A DNA stretch of 64,000 bases, from the NCBI RefSeq assembly GCF_037975245.1, contig NC_092570.1, positions 10,703,001-10,767,000 of the forward strand. The letters are read 5' to 3'. This document shows, piece after piece, positions 23,404 to 35,814 of the stretch (its first letter is position 1; every line of letters starts with the position of its first letter). The position numbers were made by a program, and so were the translations under genes. The stretch is from Apostichopus japonicus (taxonomy: Eukaryota > Echinodermata > Holothuroidea > Aspidochirotida > Stichopodidae). The notes below the pieces were generated by a model, which ran no database searches, was not told the origin of the DNA, and saw only the letters and a list, made by a program, of their open reading frames with translations.

Positions 23404-23705
23404 GAAGCATCAACTCGGAATTCTATTTGCAAAAGATTTCAGAAAGACCTCAGCAATATGTGTTACTTCTTGGAGGAAGCAAAATATACCCCAAGCAGTC
23501 ATTTGTGATCATCCAGAGACATGCCCTACCCCAGAGGACATTTATGAAGCCATTGATGTTTGCTTCAAATTATTCTACGTGTTAAATCTGAATTATACCA
23601 AATTGCAAGTCTTGGTGCCTGGGAATTTTTCCAAAAAGTTGTCTACAAGTTGCCTGGTGGTGTGAAACGCAACCAGATTCAAGATTTTTATGCTCACCGT
23701 GCCGA
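23404..23705 (+). pseudogene. Broken exon of a SAMD3-like, transposon-associated gene
   Basis: A pyrimidine-rich acceptor (TTTGTTGTTACTTAG) precedes a frame reading RPQQYVLLLGGSKIYPKQSF and VIIQRHALPQ. The similarity then jumps frame to AIDVCFKLFYVLNLNYTK, and again to WEFFQKVVYKLPGG. The order '..YVLLLG....P.QSFVI....A.......AVD.CFK.FYV....Y......WEF.Q.VV' is a conserved C-terminal block of multi-copy uncharacterised proteins of fish and marine invertebrates, as I remember them. Two frameshifts make this copy a pseudogene. Function of the family is unknown to me. Confidence 0.6.
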
Positions 23706-23708
23706 CAA

Positions 23709-24223
23709 AAAAGACAAAGTTACTGCAGTTTAGCAGTTGTCATAGACAGAACTCCATGTTTCCTCATCTCACGGATCAGAAAGTATGTAAAGTTGTTGCT
23801 TATTTGGAATTGTCTTTGGGAAGAGTTTTTGCTTTGTGTTTAATTTGGAATACCAAAGGCACGAGCCAACAACAAAGACAAAGTAACTGCAGTGTAGCAG
23901 TCATCATAGACAGTACTCCACGTTTTCTCATCCCACGGATCAGCATATATCTAAAGTTGTTGCTTATTTGAAATTGACTTTGGGAAGAGTTGTTTCTTGC
24001 GTTTAATCTGGAATACCAAAAGGCATTTGCCAACAACAAAGACATAGTCACTGTAGTGTAGCAGTCATCATACACAGCTCTCCATGTTTTCTCATCCCAT
24101 GGATCAGAATTTTTCTAAAGTTGTTGCTTATTTGAAATTGACTTTGGGAAGAGTTGTTTCTTTGTCTTTAATCTAGAAACCAAAAGGCATGTGCAAAAAA
24201 AATAAAGACCAAGTAACTGCACC
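23709..24223. repeat. Tandem repeat, ~164-bp unit, ~3 copies
   Basis: Each unit runs from GACAAAGTAACTGCAGTGTAGCAG through 'cggatcag' and 'gttgcttatttg' to 'tttaatctggaatacc'. Starts are near 23711, 23876, 24042 and a partial at 24207. It lies inside the TIR element just after the pseudo-exon. Confidence 0.85.
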
Positions 24224-24689
24224 GTAGCATTTGAAAATGTTGGCACTTTTAAGTTGACTTAATTCCACAAGATAATACTTTTATAGCCTAAATTGTTCGT
24301 TTTACATTTAATGGGATATAATAAATGGACCTCTGGAATAGGAAGGTCGTAGGGTGTTTAATTGCTGAAAATCCCACATTCTGAATTGTTTGTGTTGTCT
24401 TTGCTTTTTGCTCTCTCTTAAATGTAACTTTCTGCTGCGAGCGATTCAAACATGCATCCATATTGTTTACCTAATTACTAAGTAATAATTAACCTAAAAC
24501 CTGTATAAAATATTTACTAAACGGATGCGATGTAAACTTTTCTGGCAAAATTTTACATAACAGTATTGTATTTGCGTTACATAATAAACATGTAAAACTT
24601 TACAAACCAGCAGTTAAATATACATCCAGAAGTATAAACGAGAGAGCACTATTGTGTGTTGAGAGTCCATTAAGTATCATCTTGACACA

Positions 24690-25060
24690 GATGACAAATG
24701 AACACTATATGGTGGTAATTCTACTCACTGAAGCAGAACTTTGACACCCAGAAGGCCAAAAAATGTGCACTAGAGTGTTAATTATACTCCCTGAAGTGCA
24801 ATTTTGACACCCAGAAGTGCTAACAAATGAACACTTTATGGTGTTAATTTTACTTCCTGAAGTGTCATGTTGACACCCAGAAGTTTTAACAAATGAACAC
24901 TTTATTGTGTTAATTTTACTCCCTGTAGTGTACCTTCAACACCAGGAAGTGTTATTTTGACACTTGTATGGGTGTTGTTAAGGTAACACTCGCAAAGTGT
25001 TATATTATGTTACACTTCTGAAGTGTTAATTTAACCCGGTGGGTGTTGTCCCTAATCCAA
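24690..25060. repeat. Subterminal ~60-bp repeats of the TIR element
   Basis: Diverged units of 'gaacactttatggtgttaat', 'tttactccctgaagtg' and 'tgacacccagaagt' recur five to six times. Similar ACACTT/AAGTGTTAA phrases follow the left terminus (22030-22130), so they look like subterminal repeats of one transposon family. Confidence 0.7.
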
Positions 25061-25421
25061 ACAGGGTGGGGTGTTAAATTCAACACTTTACGATTCAAAT
25101 TTAACACTTCATTTTTTTGAGTGTAGTACCGGTACCCTTTATAACTCTTATTGTATTATCTTATTTGCGTATACACATCACTCCATCTACGCCCCCCCCC
25201 CCCCCTTCAAGGAAAATATGCATACTAGCACTGCAATATCCAATGTGCAAATTGGGAAACAAGGAACAAGTTTTCTTTTGAGACAAAATGAGGTGAAATC
25301 ATGCTATTTGCTAATGTAGGAATCTTCGGAATTAGAGTTTATTTCTTGTTAATATCTTAACAAATTTTTTCCATTCGAAATAGCTTTGAGTTTGACCCAC
25401 AGAAATTCATTAAAAGTCAGG

Positions 25422-25695
25422 GGCGTCGCTAGGATTGGCAAAGTTGTATGTACGACTATCTGAGCGGAGCGCCACCATCGGTTGGCGCGGAGCGTATAAG
25501 AAAAATTTTGGTTTTACAAACCCCTCAGATGGCCGGAAACGGCCCTTCCCGAGTGTTCTTTCTGGTTCTCTGGCCTCTTGCTAACTTGAGACACCTCAAT
25601 TTTTATGTAGAAAAAGGGCACATTTTTAACCTGAGGAAAAGTGGGGGGCACGTGCCCCCTGTGCCCCCCCCCCCCCCGGTTCCGCCGCCCTTGGT
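25422..25695 (+). repeat. Family A repeat fragment
   Basis: Head 'aggggcgtcgctaggattgg', then the GGAGCGCCACC / GGTTGGCGCGGAGCG pair, then GGCCGGAAACGGCCCTTCC, ending in a C run and 'gttccgccgccc'. It diverges from the 3-kb and 33-kb copies after about 140 bp, so it is a different subtype. Confidence 0.8.
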
Positions 25696-25699
25696 TGTA

Positions 25700-27764
25700 G
25701 ACGTTGAAACTGCTCATGAATCGTGATCATCACAATGGTTTGGTACACCCCTTGAATCCGAACTAGAGCGTGTCATTATTTTTGTTTGCTCAAACCATGA
25801 ATATGCAATTCTTTAATCTATCAAGAAGTGTATAAGCACGGTGGGTGCTTCATAGCAGTTGTGTTGTCACTTTCGCTTTTGTAACGGTCAAGTTTGTCGT
25901 ATAGGCCTACTTACAATACCCCTCACCAAAATCAACAATCTTTCAAACAATCAACATGAAACGTGCAGGGTAAACATCAGCTTTGGTAGGATGATGTATC
26001 ATTGATGTTTTTCCTCCTCTACGAAATTAACAATGAATATATCACGTTTATATAGCACACCTTAAATACACATACCAAAGTGCCTATAATATTTATGTAT
26101 ACCGTATCTGTTTTCCTTTCTGTTTAACACTCAAATTAAATTTAAATAATCGTACTTTGTTTGGCACCTTGTTTACACCAAACTATACACACGCTCTCTA
26201 TGATAGATGCACATCTTGTAGAATTATGCTAAAGGTTCTGTGATATAGACGTTCATTTCTGTGACACCCCACTGTTTACCCACTATATCGTCTGCGGCCG
26301 AGCTCAGTCGCTTCTCGTTTTATTTTTTTTAATTTTTTTTTGGGGGGGGGGGCTAAAATCCGTTACTTAAAGTTTCCGATATTTTTAGCCTGTACTCCGT
26401 CGATCGTTCATTTATCGTTAATCGGTTTCATGTGCAGTGCCTATTCCCTTTCCAAGGGACTATTGATACTTCACTTGGCGTAACACTGTCATCATCACAC
26501 GTTTACGAATAATCTCAATGCATATAGGGGGCTGGGATAGAGAGCGGATCAAGTTGTTCGGTTTTCGTGCTCAGGCTCTATCTCGGGTGACTTTCTTACC
26601 AGCATCTCGAAAGATTATATGACAGTTTAGAACCTCAGACAAATATGTTGTTTAGTTAACACTGACGAAGGGACAAATTTATTTGTAACAGATATGTCGT
26701 CTTTCTATAGTATGAATTATTATAAATTACGACAAAATGCCATTTAAGTGCGCCAAACCAGTGCAACGTGAGAAAAAAATCATAATCATAATTATTTAAT
26801 AATTCATAATTACTATTTTTTGTTTTATTCTTGGAGAGGGTAATGGGAAGGGGAAGGGGATTGGGGTGCGTATTTTCACAATTCAGGGGCAATTGTGATA
26901 TTGTCTTGCCTCGCCTTGTATCGTATAAAGTATCTCTGTGAGGTCAATGCCGTAATCACGGAGAGATCTACTATGACGGTACATTACTGTTTTAATGTGT
27001 AATAAACATACATATACCTATATTGTATGTGTTTTAACTAAAGAAAGTGGTAAGAAGTTGGATTTTTTTACCCTAGAAGCTCCGAAAACAACGGCGCTGT
27101 TTCGATAATATTATAAAGTGAATGCGTGTGGAATTTACGTTACCTCGAATGAGTTACAAGTAGTGTGATATGTTTGATGACTGATGTGAAAGTCACAATG
27201 TGAGCTTGTTTAGAGGTTACTTTTCGACCTTGTACCGTAAGATACAATCAAATAACAGTGAAATAACATAATTAAGTTCTCACAAAAAGTTATTGGATAG
27301 CTATGATTTGCACGAGTCCTATTAATGCAATGTGGTCTGCCGGCTCCGTTTCGAATACACAATATTCTACTGTTTCTGCGAAAACTACATTAGGGCAAAG
27401 CTGTTTTCCGAGAAAAATCACACACAAACAGAAGACAAAATACATTCTCGGGAAAGGAATTTGGCTAATACATACATTTCGAATAAAACAGATTCGGCAA
27501 AACTAATCAAAGTATAAAAAATAACTATGATAGCATATTTTGTAAGTTTATGATCAGACGCAGTACAGTAGAATGACCGTGCTGTTTGTAGCACGGAAAT
27601 ACATATACACATTCTTCTCTCCATTAGTGAAGAGAGCAAATTGTCTATAACTGATTAAGGAAACGCATTGAGAAAACCGATAAATAAAAGTTATCGATAG
27701 ATAAAAGAAATGTTCGGACAAGAAATAGTCATTGCCACAGCAACAAAACCTGCGACAGACTACA
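25700..27764. other. No gene recognised
   Basis: Contains a T/G homopolymer stretch (about 26320-26352) and otherwise unremarkable AT-rich DNA. Frames at 26656-26892 (minus) and 27303-27772 (both strands) lack recognisable features. Confidence 0.4.
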
Positions 27765-28612
27765 TAAGCCAATTATAAGTTTGAACCAGGTCATTGCACG
27801 AAAGAAAATAGTCACGTGATGTAACCCATTCCAAGACAGTATTTTTTCTTTTTTTAAATCATAGGGTGGTAGCTTGTGACCTGAGAATTAGGTCAAACAT
27901 TTGCTAAGAGAGGCGACATGCGATGTTCCTTTCGACTGTTTGAGAGGCAGAGATAACTTTGGGTGTAACTTGGCGGCATGAGATAGAGCTGGGTCCAAAG
28001 AAAATGAGCAGAAACGACAAGCGATGTTCTTTGACTGTTCGGGAAGCAGAAAAGTGATATCGGGAGGTTTGAGAAGCCCCTAATATTATTTTCGATAATT
28101 AGCGAGGATACTATACCGAGCTAGTGAGCTGTTTATGAAAATTTAGTGACACAAGAATGCAGAAAGGTATTATTTGGAGAAAAAAAACTGGTTTGCTTGA
28201 ACGAGAACTGAAAACGTCGTTCTTTGATAAAAACCAAAACGGTGATATTATAGAACTAAATCAATGCACTTTGAGACTTGAACTATGAACTTTATCGTGG
28301 AACTGGAAGGATAGCCGTGTCGAGCTTAACCTGTATACAGTATAGGGTATTATTATTATTCATTTGGATTCTAAATATTATTGTAAGAGGCCTCAAGTAT
28401 CTTATGGTTTCGTATAACAAAGTAAATTTTTGTGTTTAAAACTCGTATCGCTTCTTTTATCGATTTTATGTGTCAGACCTGCACCTGCTCCAAGGCCCTT
28501 GTTTAGGGGGACCTTGTGACAACTGGAAAGAAAGGTTTAATTACGGATCTAACTCTTCCTCAACTTGTAGATGCCATCCCTCATTTTATATTACTATAGG
28601 ACTTCGTGAGAC
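27765..28612 (-). other. 3' flank of sulfotransferase copy 2 with a ~690-bp insertion
   Basis: 27765-27841 aligns with 13120-13200 downstream of copy 1 (shared 'agccaattataagt.tgaac', 'aggtcattgcacgaaagaa', 'ttccaagacagta'). 28533-28612 aligns with 13203-13282. In copy 1 the two parts are contiguous; here 27842-28532 (about 690 bp) separates them. The inserted sequence shows no TIRs, target duplication or coding region that I could recognise. Confidence 0.75.
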
Positions 28613-29603
28613 TTAAGATCCATTTAAAATCTTCTTTTGCTCATCAAATATTTCCTTCACACGTTCATAGATCATAACATCTTCATGGAGACATTTCTGT
28701 ATTTCTTCATTTTGCATTAAACTCTCCTTCGCCTCTCTCTGTATTCTATCCCGATCGCCTTTCTTATCTTGAATGTCGTCACCGTCCATGTAGAGGCCTG
28801 AGTTTGAATGCTCTGACTGACACATTTCAAAAGGCTCTCCAAATATATTTTCAAATAGTTTCAACGAAGTCTCAAACTCCTCCGTTAACCCAATGACAGC
28901 GAATATTTTATCGATATTGCTAAGGACGTACTGAAGAGTGGCTTCTCTCTCTTTCTCTATAGTTTTAAAGTGATCAATGGTAACCACGTGGTCCTTACAG
29001 AGCCATGGTGAATTAGTCTCATTGGACTCTCTTTCACATGGTAAATGCATCGTCATCTGGCGGAAGAATAAACTACACAGCGATAGAGTAAATTCCTCTA
29101 AGGTGTTATCACAAGGCGGCCATCCTTCACCTCCGCCTTTACAAAAGTAGTAATGCGAGACAATTCTCTCGTATGGTTCTCTCATAACTGTAAAATATGA
29201 GCACGGCCGATCTTCAACAAAGTCACATATTCCCATTACTGCTTCTCCCATAAAGTATTCACTTGGAGCGGTGAATCCATTCAGACGGCTTACTTTAACA
29301 TCATGAGCTGTATCAACCGCCAGGACAGTCGGTGTCGGTTTATTTAATTCGGTAGTAATCGATAGAAGACAATTTTTCATGGAAGTACCTGCGCTTTTGG
29401 GATTATGTAGAAACGCTAAAATAGACTCTCTATACGGTGCAGAAGAATTCGGATACAAGTATGCGTTCGGGAGGAATTTATGCAATAATGGCATTGGTAT
29501 ATCCATCGATGGTGGCTCTAGTTCAGGTGCTTCACTATTGTCATCGTATGTGTTCCTTTGTAAGCCTTGAACCAGGGTGGATTCTATCTTCTTAAAGTGT
29601 GAT
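28613..29603 (-). CDS. Golgi-type carbohydrate sulfotransferase, copy 2, catalytic (terminal) exon
   Basis: Paralogue of the exon at 13283-14324, with the same PAPS loop HNPKSAGTS, the same 3'-phosphate segment MREPYERIVSHY and the same C-terminus ILNGS-TAA. Compared with copy 1 there are eight amino-acid changes, all in the N-terminal third; the last ~210 residues are identical. The minus-strand acceptor is TTTGTCTCTTCAG, with the exon starting at 29603 in phase 2, matching the donor at 31687. An ATG exists further upstream in the same frame (29635-29633), but it lies in the intron side of that acceptor and is unlikely to be the start. Joined to the exon at 31688-31848 the product is 383 aa. 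It lacks 17 codons that copy 1 has immediately after the splice junction. Confidence 0.88.
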
Positions 29604-29750
29604 CTGAAGAGACAAATATCATCAAAGTTGTGCATCCACTGTGTCGGCTCTAAACAATCACTTTTTAAGGCAAGTCAAGCCGTTGTTATGTATATGTGTC
29701 GCTAGTGGTACGACAGATGTGTATTACTTAAGCCTTACTTACAGCATGAT

Positions 29751-29831
29751 GTTAATCGAGTGTCACGCCTGTGCGGCAACTGATGATCGCGATGTTCGAT
29801 GATCGCCGCACAGACGTGAAACTCGATTAAC
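29751..29831. repeat. 27-bp inverted repeat (hairpin)
   Basis: 29751-29777 (GTTAATCGAGTGTCACGCC...) pairs with 29805-29831 with two mismatches around a 27-nt loop, itself containing two GATGATCGC-like copies. The right arm runs straight into a (TA)n tract, as hairpin-ended MITEs often do. Confidence 0.9.

Positions 29832-29920
<89 letters not shown>
29832..29920. repeat. (TA)n microsatellite
   Basis: About 89 bp of alternating AT with one interruption near 29841. Confidence 0.95.
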
Positions 29921-29926
<6 letters not shown>

Positions 29927-29981
29927 CATAGAATGGTGGTCAATATTCACAAAGAGTGCTCTTTGCCAAGGCAGAGCTAGA

Positions 29982-30064
29982 ATATCACATAATATACTTA
30001 ACTAAACTATCAAACTCCGAGTAGCAGTATGATGATAGTTTAATAGTTTAGTTAAGTATATTAT

Positions 30065-30071
<7 letters not shown>
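29982..30071. repeat. Perfect 29-bp inverted repeat (hairpin)
   Basis: 29982-30010 is exactly complementary to 30043-30071, with a 32-nt loop. The arm reads ATATCACATAATATACTTAA and continues. The right arm merges into the (TA)n tract at 30070. Confidence 0.95.
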
Positions 30072-31645
<1,574 letters not shown>

Positions 31646-31687
31646 TACTGAACTTCATATATTACTGTATATACATGTGAAACTTAC

Positions 31688-31848
31688 TTTATGAACTCCG
31701 TTGACTGTGTGACCATTAAAGCCATAAAAATTAGGACTGCAGCTGTAACGAAAACATATTTTATTAAATTAAATCCTCTCCTTGGATGTCCACAGGTAAA
31801 CTTCATCTCTGACAATATGTATCCCAGTTTAAAATCGGTCGTACCCAT
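31688..31848 (-). CDS. Sulfotransferase copy 2, first coding exon (signal anchor)
   Basis: The minus strand starts at ATG 31848-31846 and encodes 53 codons plus two bases, ending at a consensus donor (ATAAA/GTAAGT). The N-terminal part is a 30-residue cytosolic tail (MGTTDFKLGYILSEMKFTCG, then HPRRGFNLIK), followed by the helix YVFVTAAVLIFMALMV (31-46). Copy 1's first exon shows a shorter tail, the shared RGF motif before the helix, and the same donor phase. A second in-frame ATG at residue 15 could give a tail closer to copy 1's length. Phase joins correctly to the catalytic exon at 29603. Confidence 0.75.
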
Positions 31849-32792
31849 TGTTAAGTCGATCTTTGATGTTATCAGTGTTAAGGTTTACTTCTTTTACACT
31901 AAAGTAAGACTTCCCTTCGGTTTTCGATTTGTGTAATGAATGTACATGTTATCGGTACTTTGGATATAAAAGAGTAACAAGACGCCGCAAAAGGAATAAG
32001 AGAAATTGTTTATGTGACCCTATAACCGTATGTTTATATTTCCTACGTGATCCATATTCAATCCTGCAGGGATGTTTACAGTTTGATTATGTAAAATCTT
32101 CACGTGTTGACTGATCAATTATGTTGCTTTTGAGTTATGGCCGTAAGATGGAACTGCTATATTAAACTTGGTAAATTAGTTAACCGTATACAAACAAAGA
32201 CTATATAAAATGCTAACGTTGATCAATTGAACCAAATGCAATAACACATCTGTGGATACCTAATATGATAAATTACACAAAAATTGATTGACACAACCTT
32301 CGAGAGGACGATATAATAAACGAACACATGGCACCTGGTTAGGACACGGCATGGCGTCTTGTACAAATACATGATGCAGCAGCAGGAGTTTATGTACTTA
32401 ATTAAAGACGATTGTCCTTTTCAGGGTAAGGGTGTGTTTGTGTGTAAATTAAATTTATTTGATGCCTTAATTGAGTTCTATTATAGCCATGTCTTTACAA
32501 AAATTGTGACTGACCTTAGTTTCGTATTTCGTCGGCAGAACAAACTTATGATATTGCAAGACAGCAGGTCCTAAAGATAATTTGTATTGACAGAATTTTA
32601 TCAATGATATAAGGGGTGTATTTAGGCCAAATTTGCTTTTTGATATGCTGCTTTTGTTGTGTTTTTTTTTTCTCCTTTCATCTCACCTCCCTACATTTAA
32701 AGTATATGGAGATGAGATATTGAACTTCACCCCACATCAGAAAAGTGATGATGCGTGGGTGCGCGCGTGTTTGGGTGCGTGTGTGTGTGTGT
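31849..32792. other. No further gene recognised; 5' side of sulfotransferase copy 2
   Basis: AT-rich. Frames at 31929-32114 and 32359-32574 are featureless. The promoter of copy 2 is expected here, but I cannot define it. Confidence 0.4.
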
Positions 32793-32930
32793 GACGCCTT
32801 GCTTGTAAACACGATATCTCAAGATCGAAAGCTTGGACCAATCTCATATTTGGTGAGTAGTTGAACCACATTGAGTAGAAGGGGACGATTGTTTCTTGAA
32901 GGTCAAAGGTCATTTGGGGCAGTGGCGGAG
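32793..32930 (-). repeat. Dispersed repeat fragment with a perfect DR1 site
   Basis: The reverse complement matches the repeat inside the foldback element at 6700-7095: 'gtaaacacgatatctcaag', 'ccaatctcatatttgg' and the AGGTCA pair. 32900-32912 reads AGGTCAAAGGTCA. A (GT)n-rich run precedes it at 32757-32793. Confidence 0.75.
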
Positions 32931-32989
32931 ATTTCTTGTCAGAAGTGGGGGGGTTGCAGGCCATTGATGAAATAAAAAGTCATACCTGC

Positions 32990-34460
32990 TGGCTCACTAT
33001 CTAAGTGGAGCGCCACCATAAGTTGGCGCGTAGTGCACAAGAATCTTTTGGCAAATATTGCCTCCCAGAGTGCAGTAAATGGCACTGCCCAGGCCTTGAA
33101 AAGCTGCATTTAACCAGGGGCGTATGCAGGATTTTCTAACACGAGGGGCGCGTATTACTATCTAAGCGGAGCGCCACCATTGGTTGGCGCGCAGCGTACA
33201 AGCAAATTTCTGGTTTTGGTACCCCCAGATCACCGAAAATGGCACTTCTCGGGCTTGAAACTGACCGACCATATGTACACTTTTGCCTGAGAACCAAGTA
33301 TTTCCAAATACTTTTTTCTCATAACCTTTTTGAAGATTGTCACCAGTCACGTTCGACTTCATCACATATCCTGTGGATCATTGCTTTTGTAGGTGATTCT
33401 TCATCGCGGCCCACAGTATCCGTCAGCCCCACTGTTCAGAATTTGAAAATTCAAAATTCTCGTGAATAAATTCACTTCAAAACATACTCATAATGTTGCA
33501 CAAAATATCATCTATGGACAACCGATATAGAAAAACCTCCTTCAAACCCTAACAGACGGGTCAAAATTGCACGAGTATGATGAAGTATGATGAAGAATGT
33601 TGGTTAGGGAATTTTCGAAAATTCAGACGGCTACTAAAAAATTTCGTTCAAGGAAATAAAAATATACCAGATATTTCCGAAACCGAACACTACACACATC
33701 GACAGTTTTGAGCATGGGCGCAGATCAGTCTTGGATAATGGTGGGGACGCGTGTATGCTCTCTGATACTTTCTTAGCGGAGCGCAACCATGGGTTAGCGC
33801 GTAGCGTACGACTTTTTTGAGGCAAATATACCTCCCAGATCGCCGGAAATAACACTTCCCAGACCTAATGATGCTCCTAAACCTCCTTAAGTTTTAGATC
33901 TCATGGCTTAGAAATTTAGTTTTGAGAAATACATGGGCGTCTGCAGAAAGAAAATCAGGGGACAAATAATCCAAGTAGACTTTTGTATATACGATGGGTC
34001 TGGGGTCCTCTCCCAGAAAACAAATATAGACTGGCGCAAATGCGATTTCCGTCCTATATTTAACAACTGTCAACTGTGGATAAAATACAATAAAATGAGA
34101 ACTGCTGCATGTCATTTGCACAATGCTGGATCAAACTGCGCCAAAGTTCAATACAGGGAAACTTGAAATGCAGCTATTGGTCAAGACAAATTGGTGGGGA
34201 CACGGTATATCATGTCCCCACTACTGAACAAGTTGGTGGGGACGCGCCCCGCTGTCTTCACCAGGATCTGCGCCCATGGTTTGGAGGCTGTTTATCGTGG
34301 AACGCCATTTTCATGCTCACTGATATGATGTGATATCTGCTGTTTGCTTTACAAATTCGAATAACTTTGTCACTGTTCCTCTTTCTCTTCCCGTTTTCTT
34401 GCCGTATTTTCTACTCCATCCTTTTCTCTCTTTCTTCTTTTTCTTTTCCTTCCTTCACCT
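32990..34460 (+). repeat. Long dispersed repeat, family A, copy 2, with nested heads
   Basis: A head fragment at 32990-33110 is followed by the full copy from 33115, which parallels 3205-4420 through 'cttctcgggcttgaaa', 'agaaccaagtatttcc', 'gttgcacaaaat' and 'gtttgctttacaaattcgaa'. A second head is inserted at about 33705-34270 (GCGGAGCGCAACCATGGG). It ends in the same CT-rich tail as the 3-kb copy (34375-34460). Open frames inside have no domain content. Confidence 0.75.
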
Positions 34461-34901
34461 CGTTGAAGTTGGCAAGTGTATACAGTTCCAAAGCTATTCA
34501 ACAGCAACAAAACGTTATTTTATGTATGTCTGTGGTGGGGTGAAGTTAGCGCTATGAGCTACAAGTTCCAATGCGCAAGGTGGAGGAAAGGGGCTAGAAA
34601 TAATGTGTGGGTCAATTCTAACTCGGTTTTCGGTCGTTAATTGTTGATGTAGTCTACCAGGTAAAAGGTTGAAATGACTTTAACAATTTCAAATTTAATA
34701 ATTTGATTTATTACGCCATTTGGAGCACAAAACATAGGCTATAACAGAACATTACTGGCAAAAACTAGGGGGGTTGATTGTGTGGGCCAACCCCCCTCTT
34801 CAAAAAGTGGGGGGGGTAAACCCCCCCCCCCCAACCCCCCTGTTTCTCCGCCACTGATTTGGGGTCACCAGGGGTCAAATTGTGAAAACCTTGTAAACCT
34901 T
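34461..34901. other. No gene recognised; C/G homopolymer runs
   Basis: Contains alternating C and G runs at 34780-34845 and a fragment of the AGGTCA-bearing repeat at 34860-34900. No coding evidence. Confidence 0.4.
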
Positions 34902-35030
34902 GCAAAGGGGCCGACAGACACACTGAAAAGAGGCCCCCAAATGGGCTATGATCAATCATAGTTGGTACCACACAAAACCAATATCAAATGAAAAGGTACT
35001 TTCCACAGAGTAAAGAACTGCCAATGCCAA
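34902..35030. repeat. Left arm of a 129-bp inverted repeat
   Basis: Its reverse complement matches 36010-36138 with only about three differences (one indel, two substitutions or short gaps). The arms are separated by ~980 bp. The arm belongs to the ~150-bp tandem repeat family at 35815-36690 (shared 'ggcccctttgcagcagaaa' edge). Confidence 0.9.
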
Positions 35031-35814
35031 TACCAAAATTTATCTTATTTAGCTAGTCGCTGCTCTAAGCAAAATAAAGATAACCCTTTCACCTAAGCCT
35101 CTAAATAGTTTGGAATTTGCTGGTCTGGGCAAGAATTACAGTTCCTCACATTATAATTCTAACACTCTGAGGAACCTGTAATGTACATGACTTGTATATC
35201 TACTGGATGAAAGATTAGGCAAAGTAACTGATTTCCGATATGGAGGTGGATGAAATTCCGGAGATTCACCATGGGGGATCATCTCACGAGGTAGGCATAC
35301 ATGTAAATCATTTTGCGATGTTTTACTAACTTGAGCATTTACTAACTTTCCTATTCAACAATCAACGTTAACAAATGATTCTTGCAATTTGGTTATGTAC
35401 CAATAGGTCTAATCAAGTAAAGACTCATGAATGATAAAGTATAACAAGCGTCATTTGTTTAATTATGTTTTCGATACTATATAATTTCACCTAAAGATGT
35501 TACATTGTTTAGCACCTACAAGAGTCTAAGGGCATTGTCCACAGAGAAGAAATGCTGTTGCTAATAATAAAAGGATGCATTGACAAGGACTGATGATACT
35601 TTCTTAAAGTTTCTTCCATTCAAATTCAAAGTTCAAAAATGAAAACTGATTGACAGGATATATTTGCTCCATCGACTAATATTCCACTTTTCCTGTGTTT
35701 GTTAGAAGTAAAAGTTTCTTTTATACAACAGTTACAACAGTTAATTCAGGATGTTCTTGATTGGTATAGATTGGTTTCTTGTGGTATCTTAACTATTTAA
35801 ACTGCATCAATTTG
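35031..35814. other. No gene recognised
   Basis: AT-rich spacer between the inverted arms, with no repeat or coding signal that I can define. Confidence 0.4.

Larger units (their letters stand above)
22013..25123 (+). mobile_element. TIR-bounded element carrying SAM-domain gene remnants
   Basis: The left end CACGCAAAAAAATGGAGTG (from 22013) is an inverted match to the right end CACTTCATTTTTTTGAGTG (to 25123), the similarity extending ~27 bp with three mismatches. Both ends abut TA (22011-22012, 25124-25125), a possible TA target duplication. Inside the right end is a ~370-bp array of diverged ~60-bp units rich in GTGTTAATTTTACTCC. The interior holds a SAM-like exon fragment (22401-22439), a broken C-terminal-domain exon (23404-23705) and a 3-copy 164-bp tandem repeat. 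No transposase is recognised. Alternatively the two ends belong to two separate elements of one family flanking a gene fragment. Confidence 0.6.

Noticed and set aside
29604-29635. ATG at 29633-29635 as the true start of sulfotransferase copy 2
   Set aside because: It lies on the intron side of a strong acceptor that is shared in phase with copy 1. Starting there would give no signal anchor.
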